From Maniola hyperantus (Eukaryota > Arthropoda > Insecta > Lepidoptera > Nymphalidae), in NCBI RefSeq assembly GCF_902806685.2, contig NC_048556.1, forward strand, positions 1,116,001-1,180,000: a stretch of DNA of 64,000 bases, written 5' to 3'. The notes under the pieces were generated by a model that saw only the letters and a list, made by a program, of their open reading frames with translations, ran no database searches and had not been told where the DNA came from. This document shows, one piece after another, positions 10,380-20,445 of this stretch; the stretch's first letter is position 1; each line of letters begins with the position of its first letter. Both the position numbers and the translations under genes were made by a program.

Positions 10380-10640
10380 AGAGGAGACCCGTGCTCAGTA
10401 GTGGACTACCGATGGGTTCTTCTTTCTTTCTTTCAGTGCCGGGAGAGACGCGTCAGCAAAGAAACTCACAAAAGAAAAGAAGATGCTCACAGAGAAGATC
10501 TAAGAAAGGAAGCCACGGGGACGTAGGCTGAGACGCTGGACTGGACGGACTAGGTGAAGAATGCGTTTGACTCTGGCATCTACCTGTTGTGCTTAAATCA
10601 CACTTCGGAGTACCGGCTGCGTTGAAAGATACCGATGGGT
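10380..10640. other. SINE-B scrap and an undefined fragment
   Basis: AAGAGGAGACCCGTGCTCAG (10380) is the SINE-B end. 10435-10620 has an A/G-rich stretch that could be the end of a LINE frame (CCACGGGGACGTAGGCTGAG). 10640-10920 holds nothing I recognise. Confidence 0.35.
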
Positions 10641-10924
10641 TATCATGATAATGGTGATTAAAACAAGTAGGTAGGTAGATATATACCTACTTGCAAATAA
10701 GTAGGTAATATGTAACAAAATCGTGGTGTTATTAGTCAGCACATTACATAGGCATGTTCCTCAAGATGTTAACACTTAACATGCCACACCCCGCGTGCCT
10801 ACAGATCGCTGTTAGCGATAACGTCAGTGCTCGTGTTAACACGTTCATTTTAACACGCCGGCTTCATTTCGTTAACAATTTTGAATTCTATCAGGAAAGA
10901 GGGATTTATATTATTTAACAAGCT

Positions 10925-11405
10925 TAAACTATGAAAATGAAAATGAAAATGAAAATCTTTTTTTATTCGTATAAACTTTTACAATTACTTACGAATAGTC
11001 GGATGCATCTACCACTGGTTCGGAATGCCTTTCCTGCCGAGAAGAACCAGCAAGAAACTCGGCGGTTGCTCCTTTCAAATATTTGATATAGGTACAAAAT
11101 TATGCCATGTATAAAATAGTATTTGCAGTCTTGTGCGTTGCCGGAACGAGCTGCAGGTCAAATCCACGCTCTTTTATCATTTAGATAATCTTCAATTGTG
11201 TAATATGCTTTTTTCAGGAGCATATTTTTAATAGATTTTTTAAACTTGTGCAAAGGTAAGTCCAAAATAGTTTGCGGGATTTTATTATAAAAGGTAATAC
11301 CAATACCCACAAATGACTTTTGGACTTTCCTGAGGCGGAAGGCAGGAGCTGCAAGTTTGTCTCTGTTTCTAGTTAGCCTATTGTGTAGATCACCAATTTT
11401 CTTGT
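10925..11405 (-). pseudogene. LINE reverse-transcriptase C-terminus and 3' UTR
   Basis: On the minus strand an open frame reads NRLTRNRDKLAAPAFRLRKV, QKSFVGIGITFYNKIPQTIL, then LHKFKKSIKNMLLKKAYYTI, EDYLNDKRAWI and a stop. FYNKIP..I..L....FK...K..L..KAYY is the familiar end of a lepidopteran LINE polyprotein. The 3' UTR follows and ends in an A-rich tail with (ATTTTC)n at about 10930. 5'-truncated. Confidence 0.75.
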
Positions 11406-11577
11406 AACTAAGAAAATTTTGTCTTTGAGTTTATGAATTTAAATATCTTATACCTACGACAATACTTAATAGGTAGGTACCTGCTTAATTAAATTACCTA
11501 ATATTTCAAAATACGTGGGTACGTGTTTCATAATGTAGGTATAAAAATCTATACTAAGTAAGTATTACTAATTTATT

Positions 11578-11767
11578 GCTGAGTTTGTTGTGGGCTCTTC
11601 TCAGACCTGGGCGCGTTTGGAACCCTCGTAGCTTTAGTTTTAAGTTTGCGTAATAAGTATCACCACTAAGTATATCTTACAAATCTAACACCATACCAGA
11701 CCATCAATAAGAGTAATTTATTACCTATTTTGAATAAATCATTTGACTTTGACTTTGACTTTGACTA
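11578..11767 (+). mobile_element. CR1-like LINE 3' tail with (TTTGAC)n end
   Basis: GAGTTTGTTGTGGGCTCTTC, CTGGGCGCGTTTGGAACCC, ending ATTTGACTTTGACTTTGACT. It is the best-kept copy of this tail. Confidence 0.65.
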
Positions 11768-11825
11768 TTCATCAATTGTTACCTATGATATAGAGACTTA
11801 TAATTCGTCTATATACCTACCTATA

Positions 11826-12045
11826 CCTACTAATATTATAAATGCGAAAGTGTGTAGTCTGTCTGTCTGCTGGCTTTTCACGGCCCAAAAGTTCAACCGA
11901 TCTTGATGAAATTTGGTAAAAAATTAGCATAGGTACATCCCGGGGAAAGACATATCTACACTTTTCATCCCGGAAAATTAAAGAGTTCCCTCGGGATTTT
12001 CAAAAACCTAAATCCACGCGGACGAAGTCGCGGGCATCATATAAC
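11826..12045 (+). mobile_element. CTAG-family element, type 1
   Basis: TACTAATATTATAAATGCGA to GTCGCGGGCATCATATAAC. The terminal CTAG has mutated. Confidence 0.65.
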
Positions 12046-12538
12046 AGATACCTAATAGTAATTAATGTCCAAGACTAACATAGGTAGCCGATAGGTATAT
12101 TTAGGTATATCTATCTAGGTAGGTACCTATATTAAATTAGACAGATAAGAAAGTAATATCTAGGTAGGTAATATCAACTAATTAGTCTACCTAAAGAGAT
12201 TAATTAATAGATCTACCTACCTATGAATCAAATAAAATCAACTCAATTTTTTTTCATCAATGATGTAGGTACCTAACTATGTAATAATACTAAATAAATA
12301 TTTATTAAATTGATTAAAAAGCTATAACGGTAAAGAAGTTATATTAATATCAATATTACATAATATCAAAATAATTATGACAAAAACAAAATTAGATACA
12401 AATTAGGGATTGAATTTCGTTGATGTCTTTTGTATCGCCAACCGTAAACGTAGGATGCCTCTACGACTCTACGACTCTACGAATACGAAACTAAAACACT
12501 ACAATCTATTAATATGGGTAAGTATTTGTATTACTTAC
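12046..12538. other. HGTX first-intron start; otherwise no feature
   Basis: AT-rich with TAGGTA words. On the minus strand it is the start of the HGTX first intron. Confidence 0.4.
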
Positions 12539-12845
12539 TTGACTGTAACCTTTCTCTCCACGCCATGGGATTGGACACCAGCCCTTGGAAACCAGGCCAA
12601 TATAACGGTTTGTGTTGCAGATAGTGTGCCATGCCCGCCGCCGCTGCCGCCAAAGATAACCTTGGCGTCAACAGACCAGCGCCAACATTTGATCCAACTG
12701 ACGGCCTCGCCAGTATGTGGTCTATTCCGTGAGGGTTCGGGGCCGGAGGAGGCGCTTCCGCCAAAGAACTTAACGCTGCCAACGGAGCTCCGAAACCACC
12801 GTCCAAAACCCTCGAAAGAGGTGGCGAACCACGCAGTTCCGACAT
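12539..12845 (-). CDS. HGTX: Nkx6/HGTX-type homeobox protein, first coding exon only
   Basis: Partial: 102 codons plus one base. The start is ATG at 12845, with an in-frame TAA two codons upstream, so this is the true N-terminus. The protein contains APLAALSSLAE (residues 20-30), NPHGIDHILARPS (37-49), an Ala run and KPLYWPGFQGLVSNPMAWRE (79-98). These match, in order, the N-terminal landmarks of Nkx6 proteins (PPLAALxxMAE, PHGINDILSRPS, WPGxxxxPxWR). The exon ends RLQS then AA|GTAAGT. The known function is a nuclear DNA-binding transcription factor in neural and endoderm patterning. The homeodomain should lie in later minus-strand exons at lower coordinates. I looked for reverse-complemented WFQNRR coding in 1-12530 and found none, so the first intron probably exceeds 12.5 kb. 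The family call is strong; whether HGTX or a close paralogue is less certain. Confidence 0.8.
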
Positions 12846-13300
12846 TTTTTAGTCCACAACACTTGCTATTTATAATAAAAAAAAGTTAAAGCATCTTTTG
12901 TCTTTAAATTTCGAACATAATCACGCACTGTCTATGATAAACACGATCGTCGAAATTCGAATTTGAATTTCGAATAGTTGTATCTACGCGCGCGGACCGA
13001 TACCAAATGAAAAGCTGACGGAACCCGTCGCAAACAAAAAAAACGTTGAATAGAGAACGCCCAGTCAATCTAAACCTTATATCCGAGTCGCCGCCCATTG
13101 GAGGACCCAACACAAAATGTATAGCTGTCTCGTTTTATCTCTTATATGCGTGATAGAGACAGGGTATGGGTAGTGTTAACACGAGAGCGTAGATTTAACG
13201 AATCGCTATTTAATAGCGTTTCTTGTCTCTTTATAATTAAGTCGGGTGCAGTTTTTGCGGTGCCGCGTCCCCCCCTCCCCCCTTTGTAGTATTGTACGCT
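12846..13300 (-). promoter_or_regulatory. 5' leader and proximal flank of HGTX
   Basis: Upstream (higher coordinates) of the HGTX start there are no repeats I recognise for about 450 bp, unusual for this window. A CCAAT-like ATTGG lies at 13097 and a C-rich run (CCCCCCCTCCCCCC) at about 13268. Lack of repeats and local GC suggest untranslated exon or promoter, but no start site can be assigned. Confidence 0.3.
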
Positions 13301-13629
13301 GAATAGTCCGGGAGTGAATAGAGCGGTTTATTACCCGACTACAAAGCTATGGAGGGTTATGATTTAACTCAACAGCTACAGAGTATGATTGTAGCAGATG
13401 TACCTACCATTAATAATTACCTTTACCTATGCGTTCATTTATTACCTGGTAGGTAACTAACTAACTGTAAAACTGTTTTTATAAGTTACCCAGTTCAATG
13501 TATGCTTTGTAATGTAAATTTTACTTTATTGTAATTTTAAATGTGTAGCTAGGTATATGGGTTTTTTATTGCCTGAAAATAAAAATAAACTATTATTATG
13601 ATTATTAGATATTATATTAAAAACGAATC

Positions 13630-13812
13630 AATTTACAATTAGGATTTATTATTTTGCATTTTTGCGAATCTATACCCCTCTATTAAGCGGTGAATAGTCT
13701 GAGCCAAAGATAATAGTCTGAGCTGAATAGTCCGACAGTGAATGAAGCGGGAGTAGGTACCTACCGGAAGGACGTTATTTAGGTAGGTATGTGACAAATG
13801 TTGTATTATGGA
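13630..13812 (+). repeat. Non-coding direct duplicate, copy 1
   Basis: ACAATTAGGATTTATTATTT to GTGACAAATGTTGTATTA. It closely matches 14063-14216 apart from short TAGGTA insertions. Confidence 0.85.
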
Positions 13813-14062
13813 TCATTATTTCCATATGTGCAATGGTGCCAAAATACATGGCTGAATTTCCGCGCTGGACAGCCAGGCTGATTCTTTGCGCAAATTATAG
13901 TGAGCCAATGCTTCTGTCTCTAGATAAAGTTAAGAAACCGCGGTAAAATGTCTGGTAAATTTTTGTAGCATTAAGACGTAGAAAAAAATGTTTTAATCTG
14001 CACAAAATTTAGCAAGATATGTTCATTAATTTCATCGTATATCTCCTAAACTATAGACATTT

Positions 14063-14216
14063 ACAATTAGGATTTATTATTTTGCATTTTTGCGTGTCTA
14101 CCCCTCTATTAAGCGGCGAATAGTCTGAGCCATAGATAATAGTCTGAGCTGAATAGTCCGACAGTGAATGAAGCGGGAGCACCGGAAGGACGTAGTTTAT
14201 GTGACAAATATTGTAT
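14063..14216 (+). repeat. Non-coding direct duplicate, copy 2
   Basis: Contains AATAGTCTGAGC twice and GAATAGTCCGACAGTGAATG. A third diverged trace (GAATAGTCCGGGAGTGAATA) lies at 13301. Confidence 0.85.
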
Positions 14217-14317
14217 TAATTGCCACACACTCGATTGGCGCCATTACACCCCGACGATTAGACATCTGCTGAGGGTTAAAGATGCAGTTATCATTAAAGT
14301 TAATAATAACAATAATT

Positions 14318-14374
14318 AGGGTTCCGTATCTCAAAAGAAAAAGGGAACCTTTATAGGATCACTTTTTTGACAAC
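14318..14374 (+). repeat. GTTCCG repeat fragment
   Basis: TAGGGTTCCGTATCTCAAAA to GGATCACTTTTTTGAC. Confidence 0.6.
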
Positions 14375-14375
14375 C

Positions 14376-14660
14376 TCCCTGGAGCAGTGATAAGCACTTT
14401 GGTCTTATTAGTGGGAGGTCCCGGTTTCAATTCCTGGCAGGGGTTTGGAATTTTTATGATTTCTAAAATTCTGGTCTGGTGAGAGGCTTCAGCCGTGGCT
14501 AGTTACCACCCAACCGGCAAAGCCGTGCCGCCAAGCATTTTAGCGTTTCGGTGCGATGCCGAGTAGAAACCAATGGGGCATGGGCTTAATAAAACTGCAT
14601 CATCACTTGCCACCAGGTGAGATTGCAGTCGAGGGCTAACTTGTATCTGAATAAATCAGT
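14376..14660 (+). mobile_element. SINE-A (tRNA-derived)
   Basis: Head with A box TGGAGCAGTGATAAGC and B box GGTTTCAATTCC, body with GGCTTCAGCCGTGGCTAG, and tail GTATCTGAATAAA. A diverged copy; better ones are at 25.3 and 36.4 kb. Confidence 0.75.
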
Positions 14661-14669
14661 AGGTAAGTA

Positions 14670-14900
14670 CCCTTATTATAATTAATGTGAAAGTGTGTTT
14701 GTTTGTTTGTTGGTTAGTTGGTTTGTCCTTCAATCACGTCGCAACGGTTTAACGGATTGACGTGATTTTTTGCATGTGTACCTACCTATAGATAAAGACC
14801 TGGAGAGTGACATAGGCTACTTTATATCTTGGAAAATCAAAGGGTTCCCACGGGATTTTTAAAAAACCTAATCCCACGAAGTCGCGGGCAACAGCTAGTA
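14670..14900 (+). mobile_element. CTAG-family element, type 1
   Basis: TTATTATAATTAATGTGAAA to GTCGCGGGCAACAGCTAG. Confidence 0.7.
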
Positions 14901-15385
14901 AAATAATAAATTACAAATTTTAATATTATTCTAACAAAACACACCACTAAAACTCGAATAACCAATTAAAAACGATATCCACATCCGGCCGTGAGCGACA
15001 AAAGAAATACAGACAACAAAAAAAAGCAGTCAATTCTTTACCCCTCTTTATAATCCCTACGGCGGCCATTAACCAATATTAAAATGATTAAATAGAACCC
15101 CGTAACAAAATGGCGTCAAAAATAAAGGTGAGCAACAATGGATGGATTATAAAATGGATATTTAATATTAAATTATGGTGAAATCGGCCTTTGTGTGCCT
15201 GTGCTATGGGTAATTGTAAATTAGAATATTTTAATGGGAGATAATTGAATAGATACTGAATAATGATAATTTAGGTACTTATTTTTAAAGTTTCTTACTG
15301 TTTAGGTAGGTATTTAGTGTATAACCCTAGGTAATAAACCTAGGTTCTATTCCTCAGCATTTATTTATGTCAGCATGTTTTTATA
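14901..15385. other. No gene seen
   Basis: AT-rich, unclassified; no supported frame or repeat. Confidence 0.35.
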
Positions 15386-15387
15386 CT

Positions 15388-15967
15388 AGCACTAGCTGAT
15401 TCCTGCGACTTCGTCCGCGTGGATTTACGTTTTTTAAAATCCCGCGGGAACTCTTTGATTTTTCGGGATTGTTGTCGTTGCTTGGTACCGACAATATGAA
15501 TTCACTATGAACACTTTCTGAATCTTGATAACCCAGGCGGGCAGCATCCCTACAGCATCAGGATTAAGGAGTTGAATCCAGAATTTTTTATGTGACCACG
15601 ACGTAAACTTTTTTTGTTGATTTAAAAAAAAATTTTGCAAATCGGTCCAGAAACCTCGAAAAAATCGAGTTAGAAAAAAGAACCACCTCCTTTTTGACAG
15701 TCGTTTAAAAACCGATGACCTTGAAATATTTACGGAACAATCTTTAAAATATCCCCTTTCTAACAAAAAAAGAATGAATGAAATCGGACTACGCGTTAAT
15801 GAATTACAACTCAGTATACATTTTAACTTTCGTCCCCTCTCCTACGGGAACCATGCTGAATTTCGGGATAAAAAGTATCCTATATTCTTCCTCATAGTAT
15901 GACCTCAAATCGTACCAAGTTTCATTGGAATCCATTCAGTAGTTTCAGCGTGATGCGCGGCCGTGAT

Positions 15968-16000
<33 letters not shown>
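15388..16000 (-). mobile_element. CTAG-family type-1 composite with an inserted unknown segment
   Basis: CTAGCTGATTCCTGCGACTT to GATTTTTCGGGAT at the left, and a (GACA)n end at 15970-15998. In between is a segment with GAACCACCTCCTTTTTGACA (15681) that recurs in reverse at 63640. Confidence 0.5.
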
Positions 16001-16112
16001 AATGAAAAAAATTACAGTTTTGGGTTCAGTATCGATTATAGAGTGCCCTCGAAAAAAAATTTTCAAAATATCTTCAATGTACAGAATTTGACCTGTTACA
16101 GTTTTATTATAA

Positions 16113-16176
<64 letters not shown>

Positions 16177-16180
16177 TTAT
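16113..16180. repeat. (TA)n microsatellite
   Basis: An almost pure TA run of about 65 bp. It creates spurious IYIYIY reading frames on both strands. Confidence 0.95.
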
Positions 16181-16254
16181 ATATTGATTTTCCCGCAACT
16201 TTGTTCGCTAATTTATAGCTTATAGCACTCGGAGATAACGTAGTTATCTACCTA

Positions 16255-16645
16255 TCAATGAATCGCCAGCTCACTACTGAGCATGAGTCTTCTCTCAAAA
16301 CGAGAATAATTCCGGCCATAAGTAGTCTACCGCCAAGGCAGACTTCACACACCTTCGAGAACCTTTTGGAGAACTCTCAGGAATGCCGGTTTCCTCACGA
16401 TGTTTTCTTTCACCGTTAAAGCAAGGGATATTTAATTACTAAAAATAGCTCCCAACATCTTAGGGGTAGATTAATTTTTGGGAATGTAGGTAGGTTACGT
16501 ACCTACATTCCCAAAAATGAATCTACCCCTAAGATGTTGGAGTCTACCAATCCGCACATGGCCAGCGTGGTAGGCTATGGCCAAACCCTTCTCACTCTGA
16601 GAGGATACCCGTGCTCTGCAGTGAACCAGCGATGGGTTGATCATG
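16255..16645. mobile_element. SINE-B fragments around a perfect hairpin
   Basis: A minus-strand scrap (CTACTGAGCATGAGTCTTCT), plus-strand scraps (CCTCACGATGTTTTC, AATCCGCACATGGCCAGCGT) and a final ATGATGATGATGA tail lie on either side of the hairpin at 16452-16540. Confidence 0.5.
16452..16540. repeat. Near-perfect 89-bp hairpin
   Basis: CCAACATCTTAGGGGTAGAT at the left is mirrored by ATCTACCCCTAAGATGTTGG at the right. The arms pair for about 41 bp with one mismatch around a short GGTTACG-like loop. Confidence 0.9.
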
Positions 16646-16654
16646 ATGATGATG

Positions 16655-16765
16655 ATGAAGCTTTTGCAAGTGCTTTTGAATCGTCAAAATAATTTACTAC
16701 AACTGATTCAGAATGCCGTTCCTACCAAGAAAAAGTAACATGAAACTCGGTAAATACATTAGTAG
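16655..16765 (-). mobile_element. LINE 3'-tail scrap
   Basis: AAGTGCTTTTGAATCGTC and TTCAGAATGCCGTTCCTACC resemble the 3' UTR of the LINE at 10.9 kb. Confidence 0.45.
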
Positions 16766-16800
16766 GTTCCTTCTAGTTTAGTCAGTACCCTAGTCCTACC

Positions 16801-17065
16801 CTTATTATAAATGCGAAAGTGTGTTTGTTTGTTTGTTTGTTGGTTTATTGGTTTGTTGGTTTGTTAGTTTGTTGGTTTGTCCTTCAATCACGTCGCAACG
16901 GAGCAACGGATCGACGTGATTTTTTGTAGATTTTTCATGGGTAGGTATAGTTTAAGACCTGGAGAGTGACATAGGCTAATTTTTATCTCGGAAATTCAAA
17001 GAGTTCCCACGGGATTTTTAAAATCCTAAGTCCACGCGGACGAAGTCGCGGGCATCAGCTAGTAA
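16801..17065 (+). mobile_element. CTAG-family element, type 1
   Basis: TTATTATAAATGCGAAAGTG with an expanded (GTTT)n stretch, to GTCGCGGGCATCAGCTAGT. Confidence 0.75.
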
Positions 17066-17077
17066 GGAATAGTTTGA

Positions 17078-17150
17078 GAAATACTTTGAGTTTTGACCAA
17101 TTCAAACGCGCCTTGGTCTGAGAAGGCCGCAACAATCTCAGGGTTAGGAA
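17078..17150 (-). mobile_element. CR1-like tail scrap
   Basis: CAAACGCGCCTTGGTCTGAG is the reverse of the CTCAGACCTGGGCGCGTTTG block. Confidence 0.5.
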
Positions 17151-17191
17151 CTCCTTTAATTTGAGAGTTTCTTAATGTTATCCGTGTTTAT

Positions 17192-17331
17192 CTCATCCGG
17201 AACAACAACCGGTCAAGAACACGTCGTTCAACTAATTGCCTCCAGGCTCCATGGCACAAAGGGCGGCGCGCCATTGTGCGCGGACCGGACGTGCCATTGT
17301 GTGCACACCCTGAACTAAACTGTGAGGTGGG
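17192..17331 (+). repeat. Direct duplicate flanking a SINE, copy 1
   Basis: CTCATCCGGAACAACAACCG to CTGAACTAAACTGTGAGGT, including GCGCGCCATTGTGCGCGGAC. It matches 17633-17760. Confidence 0.8.
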
Positions 17332-17391
17332 GTCACAGTTACAGCGATCACCACACAATATTATCTAGTCAAGCTTATTGTAGTTATAGCG

Positions 17392-17632
17392 ATGATAGCC
17401 TAGTGGTTAACAATTCGGATCGTTCAGGGTTCGATCCCGGACCTCTTACTTTTAGGAGCTATGAGCGTTTTACTGTGGTGAAGGAAAACATCGTGAGGAA
17501 ACCTGCATACCTGACAGTTCTCTATTGTTCTCGAAGATGTGTGAATTCACACCGTAGTTGGCCGTGGTGGAAAATAGCCAACCCCTTCTCATTTTTAGAG
17601 ATGACGCGTGCTCAGTAGTGAGCTAGCAAAGG
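17392..17632 (+). mobile_element. SINE-B (tRNA-derived)
   Basis: TAGCCTAGTGGTTAACAATT head, GGTTCGATCCCGG B box, then AAAACATCGTGAGGAAACCT and GTGCTCAGTAGTGAGC. It lies between the two copies of the direct duplicate. Confidence 0.75.
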
Positions 17633-17760
17633 GTCTCATCCGGAACAACAACTGATCAAGAACACGTCGCGCAAACTACTTGCTTCGATGATGGGAGGCG
17701 CGCCATTGTGCGCGGACCGGACGTGCCATTGTGCGCACACCTTGAACTAAACTGTGAGGT
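17633..17760 (+). repeat. Direct duplicate flanking a SINE, copy 2
   Basis: CTCATCCGGAACAACAACTG to TTGAACTAAACTGTGAGGT. The short frame across it is not recognised. Confidence 0.8.
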
Positions 17761-18030
17761 TTCTCTCTGCGTCGTTTTTCTCGTTACTGAAGATCGTGAA
17801 CCCTTTTCATTAATGTTTAAATACTTAGTAGTAGAAGTTTTCTGGGGACGCGGTGGGTTCGCAGATCCACCCGCATTTCTACAACTGCTCTAAGAGAACA
17901 AGATAACAGAAATTAAACCTGTTTGCAGTGCAATGAAACTTAAATAGTAACTACAATTAAATGAGCTTGCAAGATATCTAAGTTTTTAAACGTAAATTCT
18001 AAACAATGAGGCCACACAATCTCAAAACTC

Positions 18031-18097
18031 CGATCCTCTTCCCGACCGATCCGATCCGATCCTCTTCTCCGATCCGATCCTCTCCGATCCGGTTATC
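18031..18097. repeat. (GATCC)n-type tandem repeat
   Basis: Repeated CCGATCCGATCC and CTCTTCTCCGATCC blocks directly beside the foldback MITE end CCGATTCTC. Confidence 0.85.
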
Positions 18098-18252
18098 CGA
18101 TTCTCTTGTACACAATCTCTAAACTTAACTAAATTAACAGGTGTAAATCTAGTGCTATCCTTTTCCGCAAGCAACATTATAACAGGGATAGCAATAGATT
18201 TGTTTAGACGTGCCATTTTAGTTTAGTTTAGAGATTGTGTACAAGAGAATCG
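18098..18252. mobile_element. Foldback MITE, TACACAATCTCTAAACT family, full copy
   Basis: GATTCTCTTGTACACAATCT is mirrored by AGATTGTGTACAAGAGAATC. The inner part GCTATCCTTTTCCGCAAGC is also near-palindromic. A second full copy is at 63811. Confidence 0.85.
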
Positions 18253-18287
18253 GCCCCGTTCTGTACCTATCTTAGAATAAAGTCTGC

Positions 18288-18347
18288 AGTGTGGCTAATT
18301 CTGTTGTACACAAGTTTAGAGAATGTGTACAAGAGAATCGGCCCCAA
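18288..18347. repeat. Fragment of the same foldback MITE
   Basis: TTGTACACAAGTTTAGAGAA then TGTGTACAAGAGAATCGG; only the two tips remain. Confidence 0.65.
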
Positions 18348-18369
18348 TATAAGTAGGTATAATATAGGA

Positions 18370-18485
18370 TTCGTTTGGAAGATTTCAACATGGGGTTATT
18401 CAAAGGGCACAAAAAGTTGGCAAAAGTTCCTCTGGTGCTATAAACTTAACTTGTTTCCTTGCTTGCTACATAAATAAATAAATTT
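18370..18485 (+). mobile_element. Possible retroelement 3' end
   Basis: GATTTCAACATGGGGTTATT, a short open frame, and an A-rich tail (ACATAAATAAATAAAT). Identity not established. 18486-18750 holds nothing recognised. Confidence 0.3.
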
Positions 18486-18751
18486 CTCCTCTTATGAAAC
18501 CGCTATAAATGCCACCCCAACCTTACCTCCCATTCATCCCGTGTCCATTCTTACACCTTAGCACACCCTTCGAGTCCCATAAAGTATAGTAAGCAGTGCG
18601 TTTACGTGAATTATGGTCAATTGACTGAATAGGCGTATTCCTTACAAAGAGGCAAACTCAAAAATTTGCACCCTACCGTTTAATTTAGGATAATAACTAC
18701 AAAATCTACCGAAGGGTAGAACAATTATTAATAATCGTAATATGATCTAAA

Positions 18752-18945
18752 TATATAAAAGGAAAAGGTGACTGACTGATCTATCAACGCACAGCTCAAA
18801 CCACTACGACTAGACGGATCGGGCTGGGCTAGCAGATAGCTATTATGACGTAGGCATCCGCTAAGAAAGGATTTTTGAAAATTCAACCCCTAAGTTTACT
18901 CCTAATTTGTGTAGTCCACGCGGACGAAGTCATCGAGCATAAGCT
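18752..18945 (+). mobile_element. CTAG-family element, type 2
   Basis: ATATATAAAAGGAAAAGGTG to GAGCATAAGCTTATT. The terminal CTAG has changed to CTTA. Confidence 0.65.
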
Positions 18946-19411
18946 TATTTCAATTAAAAGTTCAATATCATTTACAAACATAAGTTTAACAACGAAATAA
19001 CTTTCTATAAAATTAAATTGATAATAAAATGAATAACTAAATGCATTAAAAAGTTACAATACAATATTTCCATTCAATTAAGTTTTAATCAAACGTCCGC
19101 TAGGTGGCGCTTCGCCAGTAATGCGGATAAACTAAACAAACTAAAATTAAATGGAGGCCCCTCGACTCGAGGGCCCTAATTGCATTAGGAGGGGCCCCGT
19201 GGCGCAAAAAGGATAATGTCATTAAGTAATGTTGTCAAATGAAATCGTTTCGCACGATTTAACCCGCGCCAATAGCTATTGGATAGTTATAGGTAGGTAG
19301 GTACCTATTGGGTTTCGATATTTCTCATTGAAAATATTTTGGTTTTACACTTTCCTGATTGAAATGAAGGTCAGAATAATTGAAAAGTACCCTTATAATA
19401 AGGCATAGAAT
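18946..19411. other. No gene seen
   Basis: A short GC-richer stretch (GAGGCCCCTCGACTCGAGGG, 19153) is a small palindrome. Otherwise unclassified. Confidence 0.35.
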
Positions 19412-20057
19412 CCATACTAATATTATAAATGTAAAAGTGTGTCTATCTGTCTGTCCGCTAGCTTTTCACGACCCAACAGTTTAACCGATTTTGCTAAAAT
19501 TTAGTCTGTAGGTACCTCAGACTAAGAATAAGGAGACTTGGCATTAAAATAATAATACCTTGTTAGAGCAAGCTAGGTGAATAGAAAAGCTCCGAAGAGT
19601 GATAGAGACATAAACACAGTTTTTTGTCTTTGTCATTTTTTTGTTGGGCACGTTGTAGTTTGTGCCCAACAAACCTCTGTGATAGTAATTTATTGCGAAT
19701 ATTACGAATTTTTATTTAGTTTTCTGTTTTTTTAGTATTGAAGGTGTGTAGAAGCCATGTTGCTTTGCTGTGTAACAGTTGTAGCGAACGCAAATTATGA
19801 AACATAACCTTTCATACGTAAGTATGATTTCTTTTGTTGTTTTGTCCCTTTCGGGTATACGCGTTTGACAAGTCTCTTGATTCTTAGTCTGAGGTCTGTA
19901 CCAAATTTCATCAAAATCGGTTAAACTGTTTTACCGACTGTTTGTGCTTACATCCCGGGGAAGGATGTGCTACTTTTTATCCCACAAAATTAAGGAGTTC
20001 CTGCGGGATTTTTAAAAACCTTAATCCACGCGGATAAAGTCGCGGACATCATCTAGT
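19412..20057. mobile_element. CTAG-family type-1 copies split by a TIR element
   Basis: CATACTAATATTATAAATGT at the left and CCACGCGGATAAAGTCGCGG ending CATCTAGT at the right. The two inner edges are inverted copies of the same AAATCGGTTAAACTG piece. Confidence 0.55.
19517..19892. mobile_element. Small TIR element
   Basis: TCAGACTAAGAATAAGGAGA / mirrored TCTCTTGATTCTTAGTCTGA ends of about 23 bp. An internal TTGTTGGGCAC / GTGCCCAACAA hairpin is near 19640-19675. No frame. Confidence 0.65.
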
Positions 20058-20445
20058 TACCTACTCATAATTTTAGTTTTATTACTAATCCATTTAAAAA
20101 CTCCTGTAATTCGGACGAACGGACAGATGGACAATAAAGATTTTTTTTCCAGAAAATTAATGCTTTTTACGGAAAAATCAAATAAATACTTAAATCCTCG
20201 CAGGATATAAGTGTCAACGAAAAGGCCTTTATTGCTTCAGGGTTTCAGGGATGCAGGACTCAAATGAGGATGCAGCCCAACGGCCTATGGACTAAGAACT
20301 TCCTCGCCTTCTTCGCTTTATCTTCCAGGTAGTAAATAGTCAGCATTTCATCTGAATGCCTAGGCATAACTAAGACTAGGTACTAGGTAGGTACCACTCA
20401 CGAGATACAGTAGATCTGCAATAGATTTACCCTACCATAATAATA

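Noticed and set aside
12410..12889. A 159-codon plus-strand frame
   Set aside because: It is antisense to the HGTX exon, whose minus-strand protein carries conserved Nkx6 motifs; the plus frame has none.
15899..16225. Frames of about 100 codons on both strands with IYIYIY runs
   Set aside because: Products of the (TA)n microsatellite and (GACA)n repeat, not proteins.
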